DNA of 27,579 nucleotides, from positions 1 through 27,579 of the forward strand of contig CAMLFP010000021.1 of the NCBI GenBank assembly GCA_946479335.1, in the 5' to 3' direction. Of the stretch, positions 1-6,952 are shown piece after piece (position 1 is the first letter of the stretch; every line of letters starts with the position of its first letter). The notes below the pieces were generated by a model. That model did no database searches, was not told the origin of the DNA, and worked only from the letters and a program-made list of their open reading frames with translations. Origin of the DNA: an uncultured Archangium sp. Lineage in GTDB: Bacteria; Myxococcota; Myxococcia; Myxococcales; Myxococcaceae. The position numbers and the translations under genes are program-made.

Positions 1-246
1 GTCCGATGCGGGCGTGTCCGATGCGGGCGTGTCCGATGCGGGCGTGTCCGATGCGGGCGTGTCCGATGCAGGCGTGTCCGATGCAGGCGTGTCCGATGCG
101 GGAACGTCCGACGCGGGTGAGGCCGATGCGGGCGAAACCGACGCGGGTCACTCGACCGACGCGGGGATGTCCGATGCAGGCGTGTCCGACGCGGGGATGT
201 CCGATGCGGGCGAAACCGACGCGGGTCACTCGACCGACGCGGGCGT
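1..246 (+). repeat. 15-bp coding minisatellite with a 78-bp higher-order repeat
   Basis: The unit gtccgatgcgggcgt (Ser-Asp-Ala-Gly-Val) begins at bases 1, 16, 31 and 46 as identical copies, then continues with point changes to about base 246. Two units are stretched to 18 bases by an extra codon (from 151 and from 229). The stretch 121-165 recurs almost unchanged at 199-243, which shows a larger 78-bp duplication laid over the 15-bp repeat. All unit lengths are multiples of three, so the reading frame is kept. Confidence 0.9.
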
Positions 247-367
247 GTTCCCGGCGCCGGGAGCCGTGAGCTTCACCGTCTCCGGGTGCAACGCCGCCCC
301 GACAATGTTGCTCGGGTGGCTCACGGTGCTGCTGGCGCGGCGGCGGTCAGCAGCTCGTTCTCGATGA
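2..367 (+). CDS. 3' end of a cell-surface protein with Asp-Ala-Gly repeats and a MYXO-CTERM-like tail (partial)
   Basis: The reading frame is already open at base 2, so the start lies upstream of the window. About 80 visible residues are a pentapeptide repeat built on Ser/Thr-Asp-Ala-Gly, followed by a Pro/Gly linker. The C-terminus has the layout of a MYXO-CTERM sorting signal: a Gly-Cys pair (SGCNAAP), a hydrophobic stretch (MLLGWLTVLLA) and a basic end (RRRSAARSR). In myxobacteria such tails are thought to be processed and to retain proteins at the cell surface; that role is inferred here. The repeat block would be a flexible spacer between an unseen N-terminal domain and the envelope. The last 47 bases overlap the 3' end of the convergent thioredoxin-like gene. 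Function of the missing N-terminal part is unknown. Confidence 0.75.
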   Translation, partial: SDAGVSDAGVSDAGVSDAGVSDAGVSDAGVSDAGTSDAGEADAGETDAGHSTDAGMSDAGVSDAGMSDAGETDAGHSTDAGVFPAPGAVSFTVSGCNAAPTMLLGWLTVLLARRRSAARSR

Positions 368-710
368 GCGCGCGGTGGTAGTGCCCGGCCCGGTACCCGA
401 CGACGCGCTCCACCTCGCGCCCCTTCGAGAAGTAGACGACGGTGGGCGTCCCCGTCACCCGGAGGCGCGCGGCGGTCTTCGGCGCGGTGGCGACGTCGAA
501 CTCCACGACCTTGAGCCGGCCCTTGAAGTCGCGCGAGAGCTGCATCACCACCGGCTCCAGCAGCTTGCAGGGCCCGCAGCCGACGCTCCACACGTCGACC
601 AGCACCGGCACGTCGCTCTGCAGCACTTCGCGCGTGAACGAGTCATCGGTGACGTGGACGACGTCGTGCGCCTCCGCTTCGAGGCCCATGAAGCGCTTGA
701 ACCAACCCAT
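321..710 (-). CDS. Thioredoxin-like protein with a CGPC active site
   Basis: A 129-residue protein of thioredoxin size and fold order. The redox motif CGPC is at residues 45-48, preceded by the usual beta-strand (VPVLVDVW), and the cis-proline loop TGTPT has Pro at about residue 89. It should exchange thiols and disulfides in the cytoplasm, since no signal peptide is present; the N-terminus is basic and aromatic (MGWFKRFMG). The residue before the motif is Gly44 rather than the usual Trp (GCGPC instead of WCGPC), which could alter partner choice or redox potential. No clear ribosome site precedes ATG 710; an internal Met at residue 8 is an alternative start. The gene follows the Cys-rich lipoprotein gene by 48 bases on the same strand, and its 3' end overlaps the convergent surface-protein gene. 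Confidence 0.85.
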   Translation of the reverse strand: MGWFKRFMGLEAEAHDVVHVTDDSFTREVLQSDVPVLVDVWSVGCGPCKLLEPVVMQLSRDFKGRLKVVEFDVATAPKTAARLRVTGTPTVVYFSKGREVERVVGYRAGHYHRALIENELLTAAAPAAP

Positions 711-758
711 GCGTGTTGAGAGCCCGGCGCGGCGCGAACGATTCGCCCGCGCGCCACT

Positions 759-1880
759 TCAGCGGCAGAAGCCGTCGATGCAGACCTCGCTCGGCATGCA
801 GCTCGCGCCCGCCGCGCCCGCGCCGCACGCACTGCCGAGGTTCTGATTCGTTCCGCAGACGTTGTAGGTGCTCGCGCCCTGCTGCACCGGCTTGCAGGTG
901 TTCAACACCGCCTGCGCGTTACACGCGGTCTGATTCGGGGCGTCGCACGAGAGGAAGCACGAGTGGTGCAGACAGATCGAGCCGGCGAAGCACGCGTCCT
1001 GCGTGCCGTTCACCGCGCACGTGAAGAACGGCGCCTGCCGCGGGACGCAGCCGTTCTCCACCACCACGTCACCGGGGTCGCTGCAGCTCCCGTTCACCGC
1101 GCGCGGCACGCACGCACCGGCGACGCAGACCGCTCCTGCAGAGCCGCAGTCGTTGGTGACGACGCACGGCTGCGCGATGACGGTGCAGAGCCCCCGCACC
1201 GTGTCGCACCGGCGCCCGTCGCGGCAGTCTCCGTCGGAGGCGCACGACAGCGTGCACAGGCCGTCGGCGCAACGCTGACCGGCGCCGCACTGCGATTGAT
1301 CGAAGCACTGCGCGTCGGCGCTGGCGCACTGGGCGAGGTTCAACACGCGGCCTGACACGCACCGCGCCCCGCTCGCGCACTCGGCGTCGAGGTTGCATTC
1401 GTCGGCGCTGTCGGCAGCGCACGTCCCGTCGGGCTGGCAGCCGTAGCCCAACGCGCACGGCGCGCCGGCCGAGCACAGCCCGAGCTGGCACGTGCCGTCG
1501 GCCGCGCAGAAGGAGCCGGTCGCGCAGTCTCGCGGGTTGCCGCAATAGATGGTCGGCACGCCGGCGTCGTCGGAGGGACTCCCCGCGTCGGGCTCAGCGC
1601 CCGCGTCGAACGAGCTTCCACCGCCGCCGGTGTTCGTACCGCCGCCGGTGTTCGCGCCGCCGCCGGAGTTCACACCGCCGCCGGAGTTCGCACCGCCGCC
1701 GGAGTTCGCACCGCCGCCAGTGTTCGCACCGCCGCCGGAGTTCCCACCACCGCCGGTGTCGCTACCGCCGCCGCCACCTGCGTTGGAGCCTCCGCCGGCC
1801 CCGCTGTCACTCGCGACCAACGGCGACGAACACCCGACCATCGCGCCCATCAGGCACGCCACGACGACAACACGCTGCAT
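759..1880 (-). CDS. Cys-rich lipoprotein with a Gly/Asn/Ser linker
   Basis: The start at ATG 1880 is chosen because GAGGA lies just upstream and because it begins a lipoprotein signal peptide (MQRVVVVACLMGAMVGC, lipidated Cys17). The same frame stays open further upstream to 2375, but that part is antisense shadow of the SpoIID gene. The 373-residue product has a Gly-rich hexapeptide linker, a DAG-containing segment (FDAGAEPDAG), then about 270 residues of short Cys-rich modules of the type C-x-n-C-x5-C, reminiscent of the EGF/dickkopf-like modules common in myxobacterial surface proteins. It is probably an envelope-anchored binding or structural protein; the ligand is unknown. It starts 8 bases after the stop of the SpoIID-like gene, so the two are likely co-transcribed. 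Confidence 0.85.
   Translation of the reverse strand: MQRVVVVACLMGAMVGCSSPLVASDSGAGGGSNAGGGGGSDTGGGGNSGGGANTGGGANSGGGANSGGGVNSGGGANTGGGTNTGGGGSSFDAGAEPDAGSPSDDAGVPTIYCGNPRDCATGSFCAADGTCQLGLCSAGAPCALGYGCQPDGTCAADSADECNLDAECASGARCVSGRVLNLAQCASADAQCFDQSQCGAGQRCADGLCTLSCASDGDCRDGRRCDTVRGLCTVIAQPCVVTNDCGSAGAVCVAGACVPRAVNGSCSDPGDVVVENGCVPRQAPFFTCAVNGTQDACFAGSICLHHSCFLSCDAPNQTACNAQAVLNTCKPVQQGASTYNVCGTNQNLGSACGAGAAGASCMPSEVCIDGFCR
1621..1764 (-). repeat. 18-bp in-frame tandem repeat encoding a Gly-rich linker
   Basis: Eight consecutive 18-bp units of the form ccgccgccggagttcgca (plus-strand reading) encode the hexapeptide Gly-Gly-Gly-Ala-Asn-Ser and close variants in the lipoprotein gene. Units differ by a few bases. 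They form the flexible spacer between the lipid anchor and the Cys-rich domain, and their number may vary between strains. Confidence 0.9.
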
Positions 1881-1888
1881 GGATTTCC

Positions 1889-2962
1889 TCACTCGTAGAG
1901 CTTCTGCAGCTCGGTGCCCGGGTAGTAGTGCGAAAGGATGCGATCGAACGTCCACCCGCGCTCGGCGTAGACGCGCGCGCCCCACTGGCACAGCCCGGCG
2001 CCGTGGCCGAAGCCGTGGCCTTCGACCTTCCACCCGTCGCGCGACTTCTCGATGTCGAAGTTGAGGCTCTTCAACTTCATGTACCCGATGCGCTCGCGGA
2101 AGCTGACGGCGGAGATGCTGCGGTTGCCGACCTCCACGCGCTGGGCGCGGCCGGTCGCCGAGCGGCCCTGCACCTTGATGCCGCCGCCCTTCGCGCCGAG
2201 CGACTTGAGATCGGCCGGCTTCAAATCGAGCGTCCAATGGCTGGTGGGCAGCTTGCCGCACGGGCAGTCGACGGCCTGGAGGTACGGCAGCTCGCGGCCC
2301 AGCGCCTCGGCGCCCGACTCGGTGCGCCCGCCGCAGCTCGCGTGAAAGTACGCCTCGATGGGTTGGAGCTGCCACGTCAGCACCACGCCGCGCGTGGCCT
2401 CCACCGCCTCGCGTGTGCGCGGGTCTTCGGCGTCGAGGCCCTTGTAGACCTGGCTGATGACGGAGCTGCCGAGGAAGAACGGCTGGCCGTATTGATCCAA
2501 CTTCTTGTTGAGGGCGTAGGTGCGCGCCGCGATGGCCTGCGCCTTGAGCGCCTCCTCGGGGAACGACTTCGGCATCTCGCTGCCCAGCACCCCGGTGAGG
2601 TAGTCCTCCAGCGGGAGCACGTTGACCACCACCAGCCCGCGCTTGCCGGCCAGCACCACGACGTCACCGCGCACGCGCGCGCCCGCCACGCTGATCACGC
2701 CCTCGCCGTCTTCGCCGCTGCGGAAGCGCAGCACGTTGCCGGGCACCGCCGTGCCGCCAGCGATCACCTTTCCGTCGGCGTACGCGACCTCCACGCGCGT
2801 CGACGAGAACGGCGCGAAGAGCGCGTCGTCGGCGTCGGGGCCCAGGCGCAGCGCGGTGCCCTCGAGCACCACGCGCGGAGTCTCCGGCCCGACGGCGATG
2901 CGCATGGTCTCGGCGGCCAGCGCTGGCGCGGAGAGCGCCATGAGGAGGAGTGCGACACGCAT
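1889..2962 (-). CDS. SpoIID/LytB-domain protein, probable peptidoglycan lytic transglycosylase
   Basis: The 357-residue protein has a signal peptide (MRVALLLMALSAPALA) and a complete SpoIID domain. Visible signatures are LPLEDYL (116-122), the SEMPKSFPEEALKAQ stretch with the likely catalytic Glu129, AYFHASCGGRTES in the middle, and GHGFGHGAGLCQWGA near the C-terminus. SpoIID proteins cleave glycan strands, typically ones stripped of stem peptides, so a periplasmic role in cell-wall remodelling is expected. In non-endospore formers the partner enzyme and process vary. ATG 2962 is chosen because it opens the signal peptide; the open frame continues upstream without one. No Shine-Dalgarno is seen, and a -10-like TACGAT sits 7 bases upstream, so the mRNA may be leaderless. 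The Cys-rich lipoprotein gene follows after 8 bases. Confidence 0.9.
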   Translation of the reverse strand: MRVALLLMALSAPALAAETMRIAVGPETPRVVLEGTALRLGPDADDALFAPFSSTRVEVAYADGKVIAGGTAVPGNVLRFRSGEDGEGVISVAGARVRGDVVVLAGKRGLVVVNVLPLEDYLTGVLGSEMPKSFPEEALKAQAIAARTYALNKKLDQYGQPFFLGSSVISQVYKGLDAEDPRTREAVEATRGVVLTWQLQPIEAYFHASCGGRTESGAEALGRELPYLQAVDCPCGKLPTSHWTLDLKPADLKSLGAKGGGIKVQGRSATGRAQRVEVGNRSISAVSFRERIGYMKLKSLNFDIEKSRDGWKVEGHGFGHGAGLCQWGARVYAERGWTFDRILSHYYPGTELQKLYE

Positions 2963-2969
2963 GTGGCAG

Positions 2970-2997
2970 ATCGTACGAGCGTGAGATCTCCCCGCAA
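2970..2997 (-). promoter_or_regulatory. Candidate sigma-70-type promoter of the SpoIID gene (leaderless)
   Basis: On the minus strand TTGCGG (2992-2997) and TACGAT (2970-2975) are separated by 16 bases. The -10-like box ends 7 bases before ATG 2962, which puts the expected transcription start at or next to the start codon. The fit to the consensus is fair, not perfect. Confidence 0.45.
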
Positions 2998-3023
2998 GTA
3001 AACGCCTCCGGTAAGACAGCCCC

Positions 3024-3365
3024 GTGGACGTCGATGCCCTCTTCACCGCCCTCGCTACCGCGCACCCACGCACGGTGCAGATCTTGAGGCGCGCGTACCT
3101 CGAGGCGCTCCCGCGCGCGCAGTTCGAGGCGCTCTACGGCATCTCCAGCACCTCCGCCGACGCGCTCCTCGCGCGCTCGCTGCACGACGCGAAGCTCGAA
3201 GGCCAGGCCGACGCGCTGCGCGCCCACCGCGAAGAACTCCTCACCCGCCTCGACGCCGCGGCGAAGGCCTGGGCCGAGTCGCCCGATCGCGCACGCGACG
3301 AGCGGCTCCGGCAACTCGCCATCGTCATCGTGTTGGCGCTGACGGCCTACTTCTATTGGCGATAA
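3024..3365 (+). CDS. Small tail-anchored protein with a sigma-region-4-like helix-turn-helix stretch
   Basis: A 113-residue protein starting at GTG 3024 and ending in a single hydrophobic segment (about residues 95-112, LAIVIVLALTAYFYW) with only one residue after it, so it looks C-terminally membrane-anchored. The middle (about 20-60: LRRAYLEALPRAQFEALYGI and on to LLARSLHDAKLEG) loosely resembles region 4 of ECF sigma factors, where a helix-turn-helix follows the 'L..LP..QR..F' pattern. That resemblance is my reading by eye and is weak. The first in-frame codon after a TAAGAC box six bases upstream is this GTG. It is divergent from the SpoIID gene across a 61-base spacer. Function unknown. 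Confidence 0.65.
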   Translation: MDVDALFTALATAHPRTVQILRRAYLEALPRAQFEALYGISSTSADALLARSLHDAKLEGQADALRAHREELLTRLDAAAKAWAESPDRARDERLRQLAIVIVLALTAYFYWR

Positions 3366-3372
3366 TCGGGTC

Positions 3373-3402
3373 TTGCGCACGGCGTCACGCGCGCACTATC
3401 TG
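3373..3402 (+). promoter_or_regulatory. Candidate promoter of the small Cys-rich lipoprotein gene
   Basis: TTGCGC (3373-3378) and TATCTG (3397-3402) are 18 bases apart, and the -10-like box ends 7 bases before ATG 3410. No ribosome site is visible, so this is another possible leaderless start. Confidence 0.35.
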
Positions 3403-3409
3403 CGCGCGC

Positions 3410-3724
3410 ATGAACCGCCTCCTCCTTGCTGCCGCGCTGTCTGTGTCGCTCTTCGCCTGCCCCAAGGACGCGCCCTCGGTGAACCTCGGCGGCAACGACA
3501 GCGAGAAGATGGACACCATCGCCTCGAAGCTGGAGGAGTACCGCACGCGCAGCGACCTGACCTGCGCGCAGACCTGCGACCTCAAGAAGAGCGTGTGCGA
3601 GCTCTCCGGCACCGCGTGCGACATCGCGGGCAAGAACGCCGACAACAACGACTTCCAGAAGCGCTGCATCGGCTCGCAGGAAGACTGCGCGAAGTTCAGC
3701 GAGAACTGCGGCAGCTGTCAGTGA
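3410..3724 (+). CDS. Small Cys-rich lipoprotein
   Basis: ATG 3410 opens a lipoprotein signal peptide (MNRLLLAAALSVSLFAC, lipidated Cys17), which decides the start against an upstream ATG at 3356. The mature part is about 88 residues, charged and helical, with eight further cysteines arranged partly as C-x3-C pairs (LTCAQTCDLKKSVC, SENCGSC). These probably form disulfides in the periplasm or at the outer membrane. It lies 44 bases after the tail-anchored protein gene and 27 bases before the next gene. I do not recognise a named family. Confidence 0.8.
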   Translation: MNRLLLAAALSVSLFACPKDAPSVNLGGNDSEKMDTIASKLEEYRTRSDLTCAQTCDLKKSVCELSGTACDIAGKNADNNDFQKRCIGSQEDCAKFSENCGSCQ

Positions 3725-3738
3725 CCCGGTCTGGGGAG

Positions 3739-3744
3739 TAGCGT
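3739..3744 (+). promoter_or_regulatory. Candidate -10 element (TAGCGT), leaderless arrangement
   Basis: TAGCGT matches the TANNNT form of a -10 box and ends exactly 7 bases before ATG 3752, with no ribosome site in between. A -35-like TGTCAG at 3717-3722 is weak. Confidence 0.35.
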
Positions 3745-3751
3745 CGCCCAC

Positions 3752-4324
3752 ATGGTTACGCTCCTTTCGCTCTGCCTGCTGCTCGGCGCCGACGACGCGT
3801 TGACGCCGGAGCAGGCCGCCTCCATCACCCACGCCAACGAGAAGGCGCAGGCGGAGGTCTCGAAGAAGTACGGCGACAAGAAGGCCGCCGAGCTGAGCAA
3901 CGACGAGCGGCTGCAGATGGCGCGCGACCGCGCCGCCGCCGAGAAGGCCGTGTTGGACAAGGCCGGCGTCTCCGCCACCGACTACTTCAAGGCCGCGCGC
4001 AACGGCGATCGCCAGGCCAAGGCCGAGCGCCAGGCCGCGCAGCAGAAGCTCGAGGAGAAGGACAAGGCCGAGGAGGCCGCCCGCAACAAGAAGGAAGAGC
4101 CCGGCATCAAGGTGCAGAACGGCTTCTCCGACGAGAACCCGGTGACGCTCGAAGACAACCCCACGCCCGAGGGCGAGGTGCGCGTCGAGAAGAGCATCGC
4201 GCCGGAAGACGCGCGCGACCAGATGGAGGCCGAGGGCAACGAGGGCGCGGTGAGCGGCGGCGGTGCGGCCGACGACGAGAAGCCCGCAGCGAAGCCGAAG
4301 GCCAAGCCCGGCCGCCGGAAATAA
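3752..4324 (+). CDS. Secreted or membrane-tethered, highly charged coiled-coil protein
   Basis: A 190-residue protein with a short hydrophobic N-terminus (MVTLLSLCLLLGADDA) that looks like a signal peptide lacking basic residues. Residues about 20-115 are Ala, Lys, Glu and Gln rich with heptad-like spacing, predicting a long helix or coiled coil. The C-terminal third is acidic and disordered in character, ending in a Lys/Pro/Ala-rich basic tail (KPAAKPKAKPGRRK). No catalytic motif is visible. It lies 48 bases ahead of the kinase gene, so it could be an accessory envelope protein of that signalling set, but only position supports this. Not recognised as a named family. Confidence 0.7.
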   Translation: MVTLLSLCLLLGADDALTPEQAASITHANEKAQAEVSKKYGDKKAAELSNDERLQMARDRAAAEKAVLDKAGVSATDYFKAARNGDRQAKAERQAAQQKLEEKDKAEEAARNKKEEPGIKVQNGFSDENPVTLEDNPTPEGEVRVEKSIAPEDARDQMEAEGNEGAVSGGGAADDEKPAAKPKAKPGRRK

Positions 4325-4372
4325 CGAAGGAATACCGCTCGGGCTCGCGTTGTTGCGCGCCCGCCAACCTCC

Positions 4373-6952
4373 ATGCGCACGGCTCCCACTCCAGGCGAAC
4401 GCTTCGGGCCGTACGACATTCTCGCGCCGCTGGGCGCCGGCGGCATGGGCCTCGTCTTCCGCGCGCGCGACACGCGCCTGGGCCGGGAGGTGGCGCTCAA
4501 GACGTTGCCGCCCGAGAGCGTCGCGGACCCGTCGCGCCGGCAGCGCTTCGAGGCCGAGGCGCGCGCCGCGTCGGCGCTCAACCACCCCAACGTGGTGTCG
4601 GTCTTCGACGTGGGCACCGAGAACGGCACGCCCTTCCTCGTCACCGAGCTGCTCTCGGGCGAGACGCTGCGCGAGAAGCTCAAGCGCGGGCCACTGCCGC
4701 CGCGCAAGGTCATCGAGCTGGAGTTGCAGGCCGCGCACGGGCTGGCCGCGGTGCACGACAAGGGGCTGGTGCACCGCGACCTCAAGCCCGAGAACCTCTT
4801 CATCACGCGCGAGGGGAGCCTCAAGATCCTCGACTTCGGCGTGGCGCGCACCACCGAGAGCGCGACGCCGCCCGCGGGCACGCTGCCGCTCACGCAGTCG
4901 GGCGCGATCATGGGCACCGCCGGGTACATGGCGCCGGAGCAGGTGCGCGGGCAGGTGGCCGACGCGAGATCCGACCTCTTCGCGCTGGGCGCCATCATCT
5001 ACGAGTGCCTCACCGGGCAGCTCGCCTTCCCCGGGGAGACGCCGGTGGAGCGCGGCTACAAGATCCTCAACGCCGACCCCGCCGAGCTGAAGGTCGCCGC
5101 GCCGCCGTCGCTGGTGCGGGTGATGCACAAGTGCCTCGAGAAGGCGCCCGAGGAGCGTCTGCAGAACGCGCGCGATCTCGCCTTCGCGTTGGAGGCCATC
5201 ACCGCGTCGGGCGAGCAGCAGGTCGCGCCGTCGCCGCGGCGCAAGAACCTCGTCTTCGTGCTGCTGGGCGTGGCGATCACCGTCGCGGTGGCGCTGGCGG
5301 TGGGGCTGCGCGCGCCTCGCGAGCTGCCGGCGCCCGCGATCTCCACGCACAAGGTCAGCTACCGCGCGGGCACCATCACCAACGCGCGCTTCGCCTCCGA
5401 TGGCCGGGGGCTGGTGTATTCGGCGGCCTTCGAGGGCGAGGCCGCGCGCATCTACGCCGGGCGCCTCGACGGCCCCGAGCTGCGCAGCGCCAGCGGCCCG
5501 GGCACGGTGTTGATCGACCTCTCGGCGCGCGACGAGCTGTTGCTCGGTCAGGTGAAGGCCGACACGGGGATGAGCGGCGTGGTGCTCTCGCGGGGCTCGC
5601 TGGCGGGCGGCGCGGCGCGGGAGATCCTCCGCGAGGTGATGTGGGCCGACTTCGGGCCCGATGATCAGCTGCTGTTGCTGCGCTCCGAAGATCACCGCGT
5701 GCGGCTGGAGTCGCCGCCCGGCCACGAGCTGCTCAGCAGCCAGGAGCGTTTGTCGGGCGCGCGCTTCTCACCCGACGGCCGCTACATCGCGTACCTGCGC
5801 CACCCGGTGCTCGACGACGATCGCGGCACGGTGGAGATCATCGACCTGCAGGGCACGCTGGTCGCGAAGTCGAAGACCGCGTGGACGCTCGGCGGGCTGG
5901 CGTGGGCGCCGTCGGGCCGCGAGGTGTGGTTCGCCGCGGGCTACGAGACCGTCGCCCGGCAGCTCTACGCGATGGACCTCCTCGGCGCGGAGCGCGAGGT
6001 CTACGCGGCGGCGGGCGTCATCCAGCTCCACGACATCGACGCGCGAGGCCGGGTGCTCATCTCGACAGGCACCTCGCGCGCGCGGCTGTTCGGCATGGTC
6101 GCGGGGAGCCAACAGGAGCGCTCTCTGGGGTGGCTCGACGGTTCGAACCCGGTGGCGCTCGCGGCCGACGGCAGCGCGCTGCTCTTCCTCGAGGGGCACG
6201 GCACGGCCGCGTCGCCGGAGATCCAGACCTGGTTCCGCCGCTTCGACGGAGACGACGACACGCCGGTGATGCTCGCGAGCGGTTGGGGCCGCGCGCTCTC
6301 GCCCGACAAGCGCTGGGCGCTGCTGAGCCCGACGCCGCCGTACAACACGCTGCGGCTGGTGCCGACGGGCGCGGGCAACTCCATCGACCTGCCGACGCCC
6401 GGCTTCCGCGGGCTGTCACGCGCGCACTTCTTCCCCGACGGCGCGCGCATCGCGTTCACCGGCATCGATCACAACGGCAGCCACGCGCTCTACGTGCAGC
6501 AGCTGTCGCTCACGCCCGGCGAACAGCTCATCGACCCGCAGCCGCGCCGGGTCGGCGACGGCGAGCTGATGCTGGGGGCCCCGCCCTCGCCCGACGGCAA
6601 GTCGCTCGTGGCGTGGCTGAAGGACGGCCGCAAGTTCCTCGTCGACGTCGAGCGCGGCACCACCGAGGAGCTCAAGGGGCTGCAGCACGACGACGCCCCG
6701 CTCCAGTGGACCGAAGATGGAAAGTCGCTGTGGGTGGCGCGCTACGCGAACCCGTTCGTGAAACCGGAGGTGCAGCTCTTCCGCTACGAGCTGGCCACCG
6801 GGAAGCTGGAGCTCTCTGACGCGCTGACGCCGCTCGACGTCACCGGCGCGTCGAACATGGCGCACCTGATGCTCACGCCCGACGGCAAGCACTACGTCTA
6901 CAACACGCATCAGATGCTCGATGAGCTCTACGTGCTCGAAGGGCTGCGCTGA
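4373..6952 (+). CDS. Transmembrane Ser/Thr protein kinase with C-terminal TolB/PD40-like propeller
   Basis: An 859-residue eukaryotic-type (Hanks) kinase. The kinase domain covers about residues 14-280: Gly loop GAGGMG (21-26), ATP-binding Lys43 in VALK, catalytic HRDLKPEN (134-141, Asp136), DFG (154-156) and APEQ, so it should be active. Residues 293-312 form one transmembrane helix. The following 540 residues carry repeated 'F.PDG..I.Y' and 'SPDGK.L' blades of a WD40-like/PD40 propeller, placed outside the membrane and probably the sensor. The arrangement is typical of myxobacterial kinases. The start is ATG 4373, the first in-frame codon; no strong ribosome site is seen. The stop overlaps the ATG of the FHA activator (TGATG), so translation is likely coupled and the activator is a plausible substrate or partner. 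Confidence 0.93.
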   Translation: MRTAPTPGERFGPYDILAPLGAGGMGLVFRARDTRLGREVALKTLPPESVADPSRRQRFEAEARAASALNHPNVVSVFDVGTENGTPFLVTELLSGETLREKLKRGPLPPRKVIELELQAAHGLAAVHDKGLVHRDLKPENLFITREGSLKILDFGVARTTESATPPAGTLPLTQSGAIMGTAGYMAPEQVRGQVADARSDLFALGAIIYECLTGQLAFPGETPVERGYKILNADPAELKVAAPPSLVRVMHKCLEKAPEERLQNARDLAFALEAITASGEQQVAPSPRRKNLVFVLLGVAITVAVALAVGLRAPRELPAPAISTHKVSYRAGTITNARFASDGRGLVYSAAFEGEAARIYAGRLDGPELRSASGPGTVLIDLSARDELLLGQVKADTGMSGVVLSRGSLAGGAAREILREVMWADFGPDDQLLLLRSEDHRVRLESPPGHELLSSQERLSGARFSPDGRYIAYLRHPVLDDDRGTVEIIDLQGTLVAKSKTAWTLGGLAWAPSGREVWFAAGYETVARQLYAMDLLGAEREVYAAAGVIQLHDIDARGRVLISTGTSRARLFGMVAGSQQERSLGWLDGSNPVALAADGSALLFLEGHGTAASPEIQTWFRRFDGDDDTPVMLASGWGRALSPDKRWALLSPTPPYNTLRLVPTGAGNSIDLPTPGFRGLSRAHFFPDGARIAFTGIDHNGSHALYVQQLSLTPGEQLIDPQPRRVGDGELMLGAPPSPDGKSLVAWLKDGRKFLVDVERGTTEELKGLQHDDAPLQWTEDGKSLWVARYANPFVKPEVQLFRYELATGKLELSDALTPLDVTGASNMAHLMLTPDGKHYVYNTHQMLDELYVLEGLR

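Noticed and set aside
1..246. Possible CRISPR-like repeat array
   Set aside because: Repeats are directly adjacent with no unique spacers, and they encode a continuous Asp-Ala-Gly linker.
1486..1500. TGGCACGTGCC as a second sigma-54 promoter
   Set aside because: The invariant GC at the correct distance is missing, and the site lies within the coding part of the Cys-rich lipoprotein on the opposite strand.
1881..2375. 538-codon open frame suggesting a much longer N-terminus for the Cys-rich lipoprotein
   Set aside because: The added part is antisense to nothing useful, overlaps the SpoIID gene on the same strand, has Arg-rich shadow composition, and the lipoprotein signal with ribosome site begins at 1880.
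3353..5725. 790-codon minus-strand open frame opposite the small lipoprotein, charged protein and kinase genes
   Set aside because: It is Arg/Leu/His-rich shadow sequence with no recognisable motif, while the plus strand holds well-conserved kinase motifs.
6140..6149. GGTTCGAACC resembling a tRNA T-arm loop
   Set aside because: It lies inside the kinase propeller coding frame and no acceptor stem, anticodon arm or D-arm can be placed around it.
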